The notes below the pieces were generated by a model. It worked only from the letters and a program-made list of their open reading frames with translations. It was not told the origin of the DNA and searched no databases. Positions 26,756-34,869 of a stretch of 64,000 nucleotides of DNA are shown in pieces (position 1 is the stretch's first letter; the number at the start of each line of letters is the position of its first letter). The stretch lies in the NCBI RefSeq assembly GCF_001544835.2, contig NZ_FCNX02000005.1, forward strand, positions 248,001 through 312,000, written 5' to 3'. Origin of the DNA: Caballeronia fortuita. Its GTDB lineage: Bacteria; Pseudomonadota; Gammaproteobacteria; Burkholderiales; Burkholderiaceae. Position numbers and translations under genes: made by a program.

Positions 26756-27232
26756 ATGCAAGGCGACGCCAAAGTCATCGAATATCTGAACGCGCAACTC
26801 AAGAACGAACTGACCGCGATCAATCAATACTTCCTGCACGCTCGGATGTATCAGCACTGGGGCCTCGAGAAACTCAACAAGCATGAGTACGACGAATCCA
26901 TCGGTGAAATGAAGCATGCCGACTGGCTCATTCAGCGCGTATTCATGCTCGACGGACTGCCGAACCTGCAAGACCTGCACAAGTTGCTGATCGGTGAAGA
27001 GACCAAGGAAATTCTCGAATGCGATCTGAAGCTCGAGCAGATTTCCCAATCGACCTGCAAGGAAGCCATCGCATATTGCGAATCGGTACGTGATTTCGTC
27101 TCGCGCGAAATCTTCGAAAAGATCCTGCATGACACCGAAGAGCACATCGACTGGCTGGAAACGCAACTGGATCTGATCGACAAGGTCGGCATCCAGAACT
27201 ACCAGCAGACCATGATGGGCGACCACGAATAA
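26756..27232 (+). CDS. bfr: Bacterioferritin
   Basis: The 158-residue protein matches E. coli Bfr over its full length by hand alignment. It keeps the haem ligand Met52 and the diiron ligands Glu18, Glu51, His54, Glu94 and His130. Position 127, a glutamate ligand in E. coli, is threonine here (DTEEH in place of DEEGH), with glutamates at 128 and 129. Bfr assembles as a 24-subunit shell that stores ferric iron. It lies five bases after a good AGGAAAC site and is followed by murI after four bases. Confidence 0.95.
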   Translation: MQGDAKVIEYLNAQLKNELTAINQYFLHARMYQHWGLEKLNKHEYDESIGEMKHADWLIQRVFMLDGLPNLQDLHKLLIGEETKEILECDLKLEQISQSTCKEAIAYCESVRDFVSREIFEKILHDTEEHIDWLETQLDLIDKVGIQNYQQTMMGDHE

Positions 27233-27236
27233 GCGC

Positions 27237-28118
27237 ATGTCTGCCGCAGCGCCCTTCCCGATGCCGAACGAGCTTGCCGCGTCGACCGCGAGCGCGCCGG
27301 TCGGCATTTTCGATTCCGGACTCGGCGGCTTGTCCGTGCTGCGCGCCGTGCGCGCGGGCCTGCCGCACGAGCATCTGATCTACGTCGCCGATTCGCTGCA
27401 CGCGCCGTACGGCGAGCGCGACGACGACTTCATCGTCGACCGCGCGATGGCGATTGGCGAATGGCTCGTCGGACAGGGCGCGAAGGCGCTCGTCGTCGCG
27501 TGCAACACGGCCACCGCGCAGTCGATCGCCCTCGTGCGCGAACGTCTGCCCATTCCGCTCGTCGGCGTGGAGCCGGGCGTGAAGCCCGCGGCGGCGGCGT
27601 CGAAGTCGCGCGTGGTCGGCGTGCTCGCGACCGCCGTCACGCTGCGCTCCGCGCGTTTCCAGTCGCTGCTCGACCGTTACGCGGGCGACTGCCGCTTCAT
27701 CTGCCAGCCGGGACACGGGCTGGTTCAGGCGGTCGAACGCTGCGACACGTCGTCGCCGGCGCTGATGGCGCTGCTCGAAAGCTATATCGCGCCGATGCTC
27801 GATGCCGGCGCCGATACCCTCGTGCTCGGCTGCACGCACTACCCGTTTCTCGACCGCGCGATCCGCGACATCGCCGGTGAGCGGCTGCAGATCGTCGATA
27901 CGAGCGTCGCCATTGCGCGGCAGCTCGATCGTCTGCTCGACGCGCACGCGCTCAAAAATCCCGCCGGCGCAGCCGAGTCGATGCCGCGCTTCTGCTCTAC
28001 CGCCGACGGCGAATCGCAACGCCAGCTCGCCGCGGCACTGCTCCAGCTCGACGCCAAAGTCGAACATGTAGACATCCCTTCGCGTCGCACACGTCTCGCT
28101 GAACCCGACATCGCCTGA
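27237..28118 (+). CDS. murI: Glutamate racemase
   Basis: The 293-residue enzyme makes D-glutamate for peptidoglycan. The family motifs are clear: DSGLGGLSVLRAV near residue 26, PYGER, the first catalytic cysteine in VVACNTATA and the second in LGCTHYPFL. The ATG is four bases after the bfr stop, so it is probably cotranscribed with bfr, a link of position rather than pathway. Confidence 0.95.
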   Translation: MSAAAPFPMPNELAASTASAPVGIFDSGLGGLSVLRAVRAGLPHEHLIYVADSLHAPYGERDDDFIVDRAMAIGEWLVGQGAKALVVACNTATAQSIALVRERLPIPLVGVEPGVKPAAAASKSRVVGVLATAVTLRSARFQSLLDRYAGDCRFICQPGHGLVQAVERCDTSSPALMALLESYIAPMLDAGADTLVLGCTHYPFLDRAIRDIAGERLQIVDTSVAIARQLDRLLDAHALKNPAGAAESMPRFCSTADGESQRQLAAALLQLDAKVEHVDIPSRRTRLAEPDIA

Positions 28119-28252
28119 GGGTTTCTCTCGCCGCGCGCAGCGTCCTACTGCGCGCTTTCCCGCGCCAGGCAAGGCTCTAAGCAATAAACTCGCTCACTTT
28201 CGTGGTCTGTTACAAAAAACACTGAGCCCCGCTTGCAAACGCGCCAATACCG

Positions 28253-28271
28253 AATGATAATAATTCGCATT
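28253..28271. promoter_or_regulatory. Fur box upstream of bfd
   Basis: AATGATAATAATTCGCATT matches the 19-base Fur palindrome (AATGATAAT-N-ATTATCATT) at all but two positions by my count. It lies 28 bases before the bfd start, so ferric-loaded Fur would repress bfd and possibly the tonB genes behind it when iron is plentiful. Confidence 0.8.
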
Positions 28272-28298
28272 AACGCTAACTATTGCGAAGCGAAGATC

Positions 28299-28535
28299 AT
28301 GATTGTCTGTGTCTGCAAATCAGTGTCCGACCGCAAGATCCGAACTGCCATCGCCGAAGGCGTCGATTCCTTCGACGAACTGCAATTCGAACTCGGCGTC
28401 GCGCTGTGTTGCGGCAAGTGCGAAGAAAGCGTTCGCGATGTCCTCGCGAAAAGCGGCGTGTGCGCCTCTCGCTGCGGCGTCGAGCAGCGCGAACAGGTCG
28501 CACCGCTTACGTTCTACGAGCGCCAGGCTGCCTGA
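28299..28535 (+). CDS. bfd: Bacterioferritin-associated ferredoxin
   Basis: The 78-residue protein has a [2Fe-2S] Bfd domain with four cysteines: CVCKSVSDRKI at the N-terminus and CCGKCEESV around residues 38-42. Bfd docks on bacterioferritin and passes electrons to release stored iron. The ATG at 28299 gives the usual family N-terminus; the open frame upstream overlaps the Fur box. It follows bfr-murI and precedes the TonB system, matching iron-starvation use of stores. Confidence 0.92.
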   Translation: MIVCVCKSVSDRKIRTAIAEGVDSFDELQFELGVALCCGKCEESVRDVLAKSGVCASRCGVEQREQVAPLTFYERQAA

Positions 28536-28671
28536 CGCTAGTCGCATGGCCATGCCGGCCTCGCGCTTCCGAGCGCAGCCGGCCGTTTCACCGCCTTCAG
28601 CAAGCCAGGTTACCTTCGAACTTCCGGTCACTCCGAGCCAGCCGCGCAACCCTTTACCCCTGGAGGGAAAG

Positions 28672-28734
28672 ATGGAATTGCTGATCTGCTTCGTGGCCAC
28701 CCTGTTTATCTTCCTGCTCATCTTTCGAAAATGA
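28672..28734 (+). CDS. 20-aa hydrophobic membrane peptide
   Basis: A frame of 20 codons encodes MELLICFVATLFIFLLIFRK, in effect a single membrane helix with a basic C-terminal end. A near-ideal GGAGGGAAAG ribosome site lies just before its ATG. It sits between bfd and tonB in the same direction, about 105 bases ahead of tonB. It is not an N-terminal part of a larger protein. I recognise no family; it could be a small subunit or modulator of the TonB-ExbB-ExbD complex, which is inference. Confidence 0.55.
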   Translation: MELLICFVATLFIFLLIFRK

Positions 28735-28840
28735 TGTCGTCCGGTTTCTTCCGCACCGCGCCTGTGCAGTCGTTGGACCTCGAGCTGGATGGCAACGTCG
28801 CCGGCCGGCATTCACGCAGCATCGCAAGCAGCCAATAAGA

Positions 28841-29575
28841 ATGCAGTCCCCGACCACTTCTCCCGCCGCTTTCCAGACGGCGCCGGCATCGAACACGAAT
28901 CCGCGCGTCATCGCGGCGTGCGTCGCCGTCGTCGTCATTCATGCCGCGCTGCTCGGCGTCGCGCTGACGACGCGCAATGCGCCGCTGCCGCGTCCGATCG
29001 AGGCCAAATCGATCACCGCGCAACTGATCAGCGAAACGCCGCAGCCCGCGCCGCAGCCAGTCGCGGTCGAAACGCCGCCGCCGCCCAAGCCGGTGCCGCA
29101 GCCCGTTCCGAAGCCGCAGCCCAAGCCGAAGGTCAAGCCGAAAGTCGAGCCGAAGCCCACGCCGATGCCGGTCACCGAAGCGCCGTCGCAAATCGCCGCG
29201 CCCGCGCCGGAACCCACGCCGCCGGCCCCGCCCGCGCCGCCTCAGCCAGCGCCGGCCGCGCCGGCCATCGGCAAACCGAGCATGGATCTGGCCGCGCCGA
29301 AGAACGTCGCGCATTTGAGCTGCAACATCGCCCAGCCGGACTATCCGGCGATGTCCAAGCGCCGCGGCGAAACCGGCACGGCGGTGATCCGGCTGACGGT
29401 GGGTCTCTCTGGCAAGATCGAAAACGTCACGCTGCAAAAGAGCAGCGGCTCGTCGCGCCTCGATGACGCGGCGCTCGACGCGGTGCGCGGCAGCGCATGC
29501 AGCCCCTACAAGGAAAACGGCGAAGCGATTCGCGCGACCGCCACGGTCCCGTTCGTCTTCAGCCTGAACGACTAG
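28841..29575 (+). CDS. tonB: TonB energy transducer
   Basis: The 244-residue protein has an N-terminal membrane helix (about residues 21-43), a long Pro-Lys and Pro-Glu periplasmic spacer (about 60-145) and a C-terminal TonB domain starting near PDYPAMSKRRGETGTAVI. It couples the inner-membrane proton gradient through ExbB-ExbD to outer-membrane siderophore and haem receptors. It is first in tonB-exbB-exbD. Confidence 0.93.
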   Translation: MQSPTTSPAAFQTAPASNTNPRVIAACVAVVVIHAALLGVALTTRNAPLPRPIEAKSITAQLISETPQPAPQPVAVETPPPPKPVPQPVPKPQPKPKVKPKVEPKPTPMPVTEAPSQIAAPAPEPTPPAPPAPPQPAPAAPAIGKPSMDLAAPKNVAHLSCNIAQPDYPAMSKRRGETGTAVIRLTVGLSGKIENVTLQKSSGSSRLDDAALDAVRGSACSPYKENGEAIRATATVPFVFSLND

Positions 29576-29604
29576 CCTGTTTTTTTAGATACAAGGAACG
29601 AGAA

Positions 29605-30351
29605 ATGGAAAACTACGGGATTGCGCACGTATGGGCGCAAGGCGACTTCGTGACGCGGGGCATTGCGCTCGCGCTCGTCATCATGTCGGTGCTTTCATGG
29701 ACGGTGATCGTCGTGAAGGCATGGAACGTCGTGCGTCTGAAGCGCCTGACCAAGAACGCCGAACAGGCGTTCTGGCATTCCGACGATTTCAACGACGGCA
29801 TCAAGAAGCTCGGCAGCCAGTCGTCGAGCCCGGCGGACAATCCGTTTCTCGCGCTCGCGCTCGCCGGTCAGGAAGCCGCCGAACATCATCACCAGACGCA
29901 GCCGCATCTGCACGACCGCATGGACGTGTCGGACTGGATCACGCGCTGCCTGAAGGACGTGATGGACGAAGGCGTCGGCCGCATGCAAGCGGGTCTCGCG
30001 GTGCTTGCGTCGATCGGTTCGACGTCGCCGTTCGTCGGGCTGTTCGGCACGGTGTGGGGGATCTATCACGCGCTCCTGACCATCGGCGCGACGGGCCAGA
30101 CATCGATCGATCAGGTCGCCGGCCCGGTCGGCGAATCGCTCATCATGACCGCGTTCGGCCTCTTCGTCGCCATTCCGGCGGTGCTCGGCTACAACGCGCT
30201 GACGCGGGCGAACAAAGGCATCGTCACGAAGCTGAACCGCTTCGCCCACGGCCTGCACGCGTTCTTCGTCACGGGCACGAAACTTTCGTCGACCAAGCGC
30301 GCGACGAACGCGTCGAGCGACAGCCTGCGTCTCGCGACGCGCGCGTCGTAA
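29605..30351 (+). CDS. exbB: ExbB proton-channel component
   Basis: The 248-residue protein has three membrane helices, the first at about residues 16-36 and the conserved second-third pair in LAVLASIGSTSPFVGLFGTVWGIYHAL and AFGLFVAIPAVLGYNAL. It is a MotA/TolQ/ExbB-family protein that forms the proton channel energising TonB. The start at 29605 follows an AAGGAACG site; the earlier in-frame ATG overlaps tonB. Confidence 0.93.
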   Translation: MENYGIAHVWAQGDFVTRGIALALVIMSVLSWTVIVVKAWNVVRLKRLTKNAEQAFWHSDDFNDGIKKLGSQSSSPADNPFLALALAGQEAAEHHHQTQPHLHDRMDVSDWITRCLKDVMDEGVGRMQAGLAVLASIGSTSPFVGLFGTVWGIYHALLTIGATGQTSIDQVAGPVGESLIMTAFGLFVAIPAVLGYNALTRANKGIVTKLNRFAHGLHAFFVTGTKLSSTKRATNASSDSLRLATRAS

Positions 30352-30369
30352 GCCGGGGAGAGTCGCATC

Positions 30370-30792
30370 ATGGCCATGAGCCCTTTCGCCGGAGACGAAG
30401 ACGACGGCATGATGAGCGAGATCAACATGACGCCGCTCGTCGACGTCATGCTGGTTCTGCTGATCATTTTCCTCGTCACGATTCCGGCCATGCATCACGC
30501 GGTCAAGATCGATCTGCCGCACGCGAGCAGCCAGCCGCAGGACGAGAAGCCCGCGCACGTGAACATCGCGATCAAGGCCGACGGCACGACGCTGTGGGAC
30601 GATCAGCCGATCGACGAAGCCACGCTCGACGCGCGTATCGCGCAGGCCGCGCAGCAGAATCCGCAGCCGGAGATTCACCTGCGCGCGGACCGTCAGGTCG
30701 CGTACGAGAAAGTCGCCGATCTGATGTCTGCGGCGCAGGCGGGCGGATTGACGAAGATCGGTTTCGTCACCGAGCCGAAGAGCGGCAAGTAA
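30370..30792 (+). CDS. exbD: ExbD proton-channel component
   Basis: The 140-residue protein has one helix carrying the essential proton-carrying aspartate in NMTPLVDVMLVLLIIF, then a periplasmic domain. It is the ExbD/TolR partner of ExbB. A strong bidirectional terminator follows it. Confidence 0.93.
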   Translation: MAMSPFAGDEDDGMMSEINMTPLVDVMLVLLIIFLVTIPAMHHAVKIDLPHASSQPQDEKPAHVNIAIKADGTTLWDDQPIDEATLDARIAQAAQQNPQPEIHLRADRQVAYEKVADLMSAAQAGGLTKIGFVTEPKSGK

Positions 30793-30838
30793 CGCACGGA
30801 CGACGCACGGACGCGCCCTATTTCCGCGCGCACAAAGT

Positions 30839-30872
30839 AAAAGGCCTTCATCGTCGGATGAAGGCCTTTTTT
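30839..30872. terminator. Bidirectional terminator after exbD
   Basis: A 12-bp perfect stem, AAGGCCTTCATC (30841-30852) with GATGAAGGCCTT (30857-30868), has a T run on the right and an A run on the left. It ends the tonB-exbB-exbD transcript and can also stop the small secreted-peptide gene on the opposite strand. Confidence 0.92.
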
Positions 30873-30903
30873 CGTGCGCGCGCGGCGCATTCGGGTGAGG
30901 CGG

Positions 30904-31023
30904 TCACTTCGGGTTCGAGTAGCCAGAACCAGAAGTCCCGTCACATGCAGCAGCCGTGGTCGACACGGACAGTGCAATCAACCCTATCAGGCTAACTATC
31001 AGAGCAGCCGTCAGTTTTCGCAT
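30904..31023 (-). CDS. 39-aa secreted peptide
   Basis: The frame starts MRKLTAALIVSLIGLIALS and ends AAACDGTSGSGYSNPK: a signal peptide with a mature part of about 15 residues containing one cysteine. It has an ideal AAGGAG ribosome site. That site sits inside a perfect 14-base palindrome (31023-31036) which could hide it in a hairpin. Function is unknown. The position right after the TonB operon, convergent with it, gives no clear clue. Confidence 0.55.
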   Translation of the reverse strand: MRKLTAALIVSLIGLIALSVSTTAAACDGTSGSGYSNPK

Positions 31024-31142
31024 AAGGAGCTCCTTAGCGAAGGGAACTTCAATATACCGCCACAATTTTTGACGATCAATTGAATCTGTCCATCGCAAGC
31101 GCGCGCTTCAATGTCATAAATCAATGACAATCGCCGATGCGG

Positions 31143-32105
31143 TCAAACTGTTTCCCGTTCCGGCGCTTCGTGAACAGGACATTCTCCGGGAAAGCGCTGA
31201 CCGCTGCCGATCGACTCCACGAGAAAATCGACGAACGCGCGCACGGCGGGCACCATGCCCTGCCGCGACAAGAACACCGCGTAGAGTTGCGGCGACGGAA
31301 ACGTCCAGCCGGGCATCACCGGCGATAGCTGCCCCGTGCGCAGCGGCGCGCCGTACATCATCTCCGGAAGCGCCGCGATGCCGACGCCGCGCATCACGGC
31401 TTCGCGGATCATCGACAAATCCGCCGTGACGAGGCGCGGCTCGTGCTCGAATTCGTGCCGCGAGCCGTCGGGCGCGATCAGCCGGTAGACGTGACGGCCA
31501 TCCGCCGATGGCGTGTCGATCGTGTCGTACTGGGCAAGTTCGGCAGGCGTCATCGGCGGCGCGTTCGATCGCAGCAGCGACGGCGCGGCGACGAGCATCT
31601 GCTCCGTGCGCCACAGCGGGCGCGCGACGACGTTCGAGTTCGCGGGCGGCTCGGAGCGCACGCGCAAAGCGACATCGACGGCATCCTCGAACAGATCGAC
31701 GACGCGGTTCGTCACGCGCAACACGATCCGCACTTCCGGAAAGCGATGCATGAAATCGGGCATGACCGCCGACAGAAACGTCTGCGCGATGGTCACCGGA
31801 ACGCTCACGCGCACCGTGCCGCGCGGCGAATCGCGCAGGCTTTGCACGACGTTGACCGCCGCCTGCGCTTCGGCGAGCATCGCCTGACAATGCTGATAGA
31901 AGAGCTGGCCGGCCTCGGTCAGTGCGAGCTTGCGCGTCGATCGCTGCAAAAGACGCACGCCGAGCGATGCCTCAAGTTCCGACACGCGCCGCGACAAACG
32001 CGACTTCGAAATGCCCAGCACGCGCTCCGCCGCCGAAAACCCGCCGTGCTCGACGACGTGCGAGAAATACATCAGATCGTTCAGGTCATGCGAGTCGGCT
32101 TTCAT
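31143..32105 (-). CDS. LysR-family transcriptional regulator
   Basis: The 320-residue protein has a winged helix-turn-helix at residues 1-65 (FSAAERVLGISKSRLSRRVSELEASLGVRLLQR split across the motif) and a periplasmic-binding-type effector domain after it. It is divergent from the pirin gene with 165 bases between them, the usual LysR arrangement for regulating the neighbour and itself. The effector is unknown. Confidence 0.92.
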   Translation of the reverse strand: MKADSHDLNDLMYFSHVVEHGGFSAAERVLGISKSRLSRRVSELEASLGVRLLQRSTRKLALTEAGQLFYQHCQAMLAEAQAAVNVVQSLRDSPRGTVRVSVPVTIAQTFLSAVMPDFMHRFPEVRIVLRVTNRVVDLFEDAVDVALRVRSEPPANSNVVARPLWRTEQMLVAAPSLLRSNAPPMTPAELAQYDTIDTPSADGRHVYRLIAPDGSRHEFEHEPRLVTADLSMIREAVMRGVGIAALPEMMYGAPLRTGQLSPVMPGWTFPSPQLYAVFLSRQGMVPAVRAFVDFLVESIGSGQRFPGECPVHEAPERETV

Positions 32106-32202
32106 GGTCGCTCGTCGGATCGGGGATGAAGTGAACGCGGTCGTTATCGCCAGCGGGACAATCCATTGCGCCGCGACGCCTTTTACCGCGAAATGCGGCC
32201 CA

Positions 32203-32208
32203 TATAAT
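32203..32208 (+). promoter_or_regulatory. -10 element of the pirin promoter
   Basis: TATAAT at 32203-32208 is a consensus -10, 63 bases before the pirin ATG. TTTTAC at 32181-32186 is a possible weak -35. It lies in the LysR-pirin divergent region, where a LysR site would be expected. Confidence 0.55.
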
Positions 32209-32270
32209 AGCCCTGTGTTTCAAATTTATCGCTATTCCCCTCTTTTCCGTATTTCCGACGCGAGACCACC

Positions 32271-33143
32271 ATGTCCACCAGCCGCAGCATTGAACGCATC
32301 ATTCCGGCGACCCGCACTGTCGAAGGCGGCGGGTTCGTCGTGCATCGCCCGTTTCCGACCCGTCTTCTGATGGATTTCGATCCGTTCCTGCTCCTCGACG
32401 AAATGGGTCCCGCCGACTACGCGCCCGGCGAGGCGAAAGGCGCACCCGACCATCCGCATCGCGGATTCGAGACGGTGACGTACATGCTCGAAGGCGAATT
32501 CGGCCATAAGGATTCGGCGGGCCATTCGGGGACGCTGCGTCCCGGCGACGTGCAATGGATGACCGCCGGCGCGGGCGTCGTGCACAGCGAAATGCCGGCC
32601 GAGGAGTTCACGCGCCGTGGCGGCCGCGTGCACGGCCTGCAGCTTTGGGTCAACCTGCCGCAACGCGACAAGATGATCGCGCCGCACTATCAGGAGATTC
32701 CGTCGGCGCGCATTCCCGTCGCGACGAGCGAAGACGGCACGGTCAGCGTAAAGGTCATCGCGGGCGAGGCGCTCGGCGTGAAGGCCGCGATCGAGACGCG
32801 CACGCCGATCCTGTATCAGCACTTTTCGCTGAAGCCGGGCGCGAAGGTCGAACTGGCCGTGCCGCGCGATTACCGCGTGTTCGCGTATCCGCTTTCTGGC
32901 ACCGCGCTGTACGGCCCGCAAAGCCAGCCGGTGCGCGCGCAGCAGATGGTGATTTTCCGCGACGACAGCGACACGATCGCGCTTGCCGCCGGCGACGAGC
33001 CCGTTGAGCTTCTGCTGATTGGCGGCGTGCCGCTGAAGGAGCCGGTCGTACGCTACGGTCCTTTCGTGATGAACACGGAGGATGAGATCCGGCAAGCCGT
33101 CATCGATTATCAGGCGGGGCGCATGGGCGCGATCACGCACTGA
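32271..33143 (+). CDS. Pirin-family protein
   Basis: The 290-residue bicupin has the metal-binding motif HPHRGFETVTYML near residue 62 and the AGAGVVHSEM segment. Bacterial pirins include quercetin dioxygenases and redox-responsive modulators; which applies here is not clear. It is divergent from a LysR regulator. The OsmC-type gene follows after 138 bases. Confidence 0.9.
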   Translation: MSTSRSIERIIPATRTVEGGGFVVHRPFPTRLLMDFDPFLLLDEMGPADYAPGEAKGAPDHPHRGFETVTYMLEGEFGHKDSAGHSGTLRPGDVQWMTAGAGVVHSEMPAEEFTRRGGRVHGLQLWVNLPQRDKMIAPHYQEIPSARIPVATSEDGTVSVKVIAGEALGVKAAIETRTPILYQHFSLKPGAKVELAVPRDYRVFAYPLSGTALYGPQSQPVRAQQMVIFRDDSDTIALAAGDEPVELLLIGGVPLKEPVVRYGPFVMNTEDEIRQAVIDYQAGRMGAITH

Positions 33144-33281
33144 GCGAGCCAAACGCGGAAACCGCGAAACGGTGCGGCAGGAACGGACACATTGCGTCAC
33201 AATGACCGTTCTTGCCGCGCCGTTTTCGTCATTCTTGCGGTCACAACCCGAATCATCGAATCACCGAACCAGGAGCAACGC

Positions 33282-33680
33282 ATGGCCGGACCTTCCGTGA
33301 GCGCCAGCATCGGCGGCATCGACTATCAAGTGCGTCTCGAAGACGGCACGCATTCGTGGATCGCGGACGAGCCGGCCAGCCTCGGCGGCGGCGATACCGG
33401 TCCGGAACCCGCGTCGCTGCTGCTGGCGAGCCTCGGCGCGTGTACGTCCATCACGCTCAAGATGTATGCGAAGCGCAAGGAATGGCCGCTCGAAGGCGTG
33501 CATGTCGATTTGTCGATGAAGAGCACGGCGGAAGGGACGAACATCGACCGGCGCATCACGCTGACCGGCGCGCTGAGCGATGAACAGCGGGAACGGCTCT
33601 TGCAAATTGCCAATGCGTGTCCGATGCACAAGGTCCTGTCCGGCGCGATTCACATCGAGTCCGGCCTCGCGCCGCAGTAA
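33282..33680 (+). CDS. OsmC-family protein
   Basis: The 132-residue protein has the OsmC/Ohr fold with two cysteines, in GACTSITLKMYAKRK (about residue 52) and NACPMHKVLSG (about residue 114), the peroxidatic/resolving pair of the family. It probably reduces organic hydroperoxides with a lipoylated or thiol donor. The ATG at 33282 follows AGGAGC; the upstream extension is not family-like. It sits 39 bases before the next gene. Confidence 0.85.
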   Translation: MAGPSVSASIGGIDYQVRLEDGTHSWIADEPASLGGGDTGPEPASLLLASLGACTSITLKMYAKRKEWPLEGVHVDLSMKSTAEGTNIDRRITLTGALSDEQRERLLQIANACPMHKVLSGAIHIESGLAPQ

Positions 33681-33719
33681 TACATCGCGGACACCACGAA
33701 CGTCCAAGGAAACGTCGTC

Positions 33720-34208
33720 TTGAATTTCGAACACCTGATCCAGATCAACGATCCGCTCAACCCGCTTCTGGAGTCGCTCACGCGCGAGCAGCTCTGGGAA
33801 GGTCTCGTGCTGCGCGCCGAGCAGCCGCAATTGTTCGTGCTGGGCCTCGATAGCTGCGACATCCTTTCGCGCGATGGCGACACAATGGAACGCGAGCTCC
33901 ATTACGGCCAGGCCACCGTGCGCGATCGCGTGACGCTGATGCCGGATTCCAGCGTGCGTTATGACATCCTGCCGACCGCCGAATACGTCGGCGGCTCGCT
34001 CACCATGGCGATCGAACAGCTGGACGCGCTGCAGCTTTTCCTGCGCTTCACGTACAGCACGACGCTGCCGGAAAACGAGAACGCGACGCCCGACGAACGG
34101 CAGACGCAGGAAATCGTGAAGTCGGCCTATCGCGAATCGGATATCGACACGGTGCGGCTCATTCGGCAATACGCGCACGGTCGCAAGGGCGAGACGCCCC
34201 TGCACTGA
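33720..34208 (+). CDS. DUF1857/SRPBCC-type protein
   Basis: The 162-residue protein begins with FEHLIQINDPLNPLLESLTREQLWEGLVLRAEQP split across its first helix-strand, the pattern of the DUF1857 (AtaL-like) group in the START/SRPBCC hydrophobic-pocket superfamily. The start is a TTG with AAGGAAA upstream. Function is unknown. Coexpression with the OsmC gene is likely from spacing. Confidence 0.7.
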   Translation: MNFEHLIQINDPLNPLLESLTREQLWEGLVLRAEQPQLFVLGLDSCDILSRDGDTMERELHYGQATVRDRVTLMPDSSVRYDILPTAEYVGGSLTMAIEQLDALQLFLRFTYSTTLPENENATPDERQTQEIVKSAYRESDIDTVRLIRQYAHGRKGETPLH

Positions 34209-34294
34209 GGCGCTTTCACGATGCGGCGGCAGTTTCGCGGCCGCATCGAACTTGACTATCGGAACTTGCGCTTCAATCGGAAACTCTAGTTGCA

Positions 34295-34313
34295 AATAGG
34301 AATAGTTATCATT
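34295..34313. promoter_or_regulatory. Fur box upstream of hemP
   Basis: AATAGGAATAGTTATCATT matches the Fur palindrome at about 15 of 18 informative positions, with an intact right half (TTATCATT). It lies 42 bases before the hemP ATG, so hemP is expected to be iron-repressed. Confidence 0.75.
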
Positions 34314-34354
34314 TACTATAGATTCATCGAATCAACGAACGCACACTTTCCGAC

Positions 34355-34603
34355 ATGACCGATACGCCGCGATCCTCCACGCTCAGGCTGCGCCGCCCGG
34401 CTGTCCGCGACGCCGCGATCACCCGCCCGAAGGCGACCACCGTCACGACGGTTGATGTCGCGCACGCGGCGGAAAGCACCGGCGAGCGCTCGTTGAAAAG
34501 CGACGCGCTGCTGCAGGGACGCAGCCACGTGAGCATCGTGCATAACGGGGAGGTTTATCAGTTGCGCGCGACGCGTCTGGGCAAGCTGATCCTGACGAAG
34601 TAA
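34355..34603 (+). CDS. hemP: Hemin uptake protein HemP/HmuP
   Basis: The 82-residue protein ends with the HemP signature LLQGRSHVSIVHNGEVYQLR and RLGKLILTK. HmuP in Bradyrhizobium and Burkholderia is a co-activator that binds upstream of the haem-receptor operon. The N-terminal 45 residues are variable and basic. Here it stands alone: no TonB-dependent haem receptor or hmu transport genes follow. A Fur box precedes it and a structured RNA candidate follows. Confidence 0.88.
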   Translation: MTDTPRSSTLRLRRPAVRDAAITRPKATTVTTVDVAHAAESTGERSLKSDALLQGRSHVSIVHNGEVYQLRATRLGKLILTK

Positions 34604-34639
34604 ATCACGCGATAGGCAAGAACAGCAGTAGGTACAGGG

Positions 34640-34766
34640 TATTGTGGGGACCACCTCGCCAAGAGGTGTTTGGCCTTAGCCAGCGAGGACGACTTGCACG
34701 CGAGAATTCAGACCCCTTCGTGCAAACACCAGCCAGTCGTCGATAGCAAGCGAAGCCGCTTTTTTT
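34640..34766 (+). ncRNA. Candidate structured small RNA with intrinsic terminator
   Basis: No protein frame fits here, but the sequence is highly foldable. GACGACT (34688-34694) pairs with AGTCGTC (34735-34741), enclosing TTGCACG/CGTGCAA (34694-34700 with 34719-34725). Upstream, CACCTC (34652-34657) can pair with GAGGTG (34663-34668), or CCTCGC (34654-34659) with GCGAGG (34683-34688), two exclusive folds. AAGCG/CGCTT (34748-34761) and seven T's end it as a terminator. The 5' end is a guess. It may be a separate sRNA or the hemP 3' UTR. Confidence 0.5.
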
Positions 34767-34817
34767 GGTTCCTGCTAGGGATATGCGATGCGCGCGACGA
34801 ACGCCGCATTCGAAAAG

Positions 34818-34854
34818 AAAATGGCACGCCTTCGTTATGAAGACGTGCCATTTT
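34818..34854. terminator. Bidirectional terminator between the sRNA candidate and the GlcG-like gene
   Basis: ATGGCACG (34821-34828) pairs with CGTGCCAT (34844-34851), with CTTC/GAAG nested inside, and flanking A and T runs on both sides. It ends the minus-strand ftr-glcG transcript 15 bases after the stop. Confidence 0.9.
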
Positions 34855-34869
34855 TATTGCTGGAATGCG

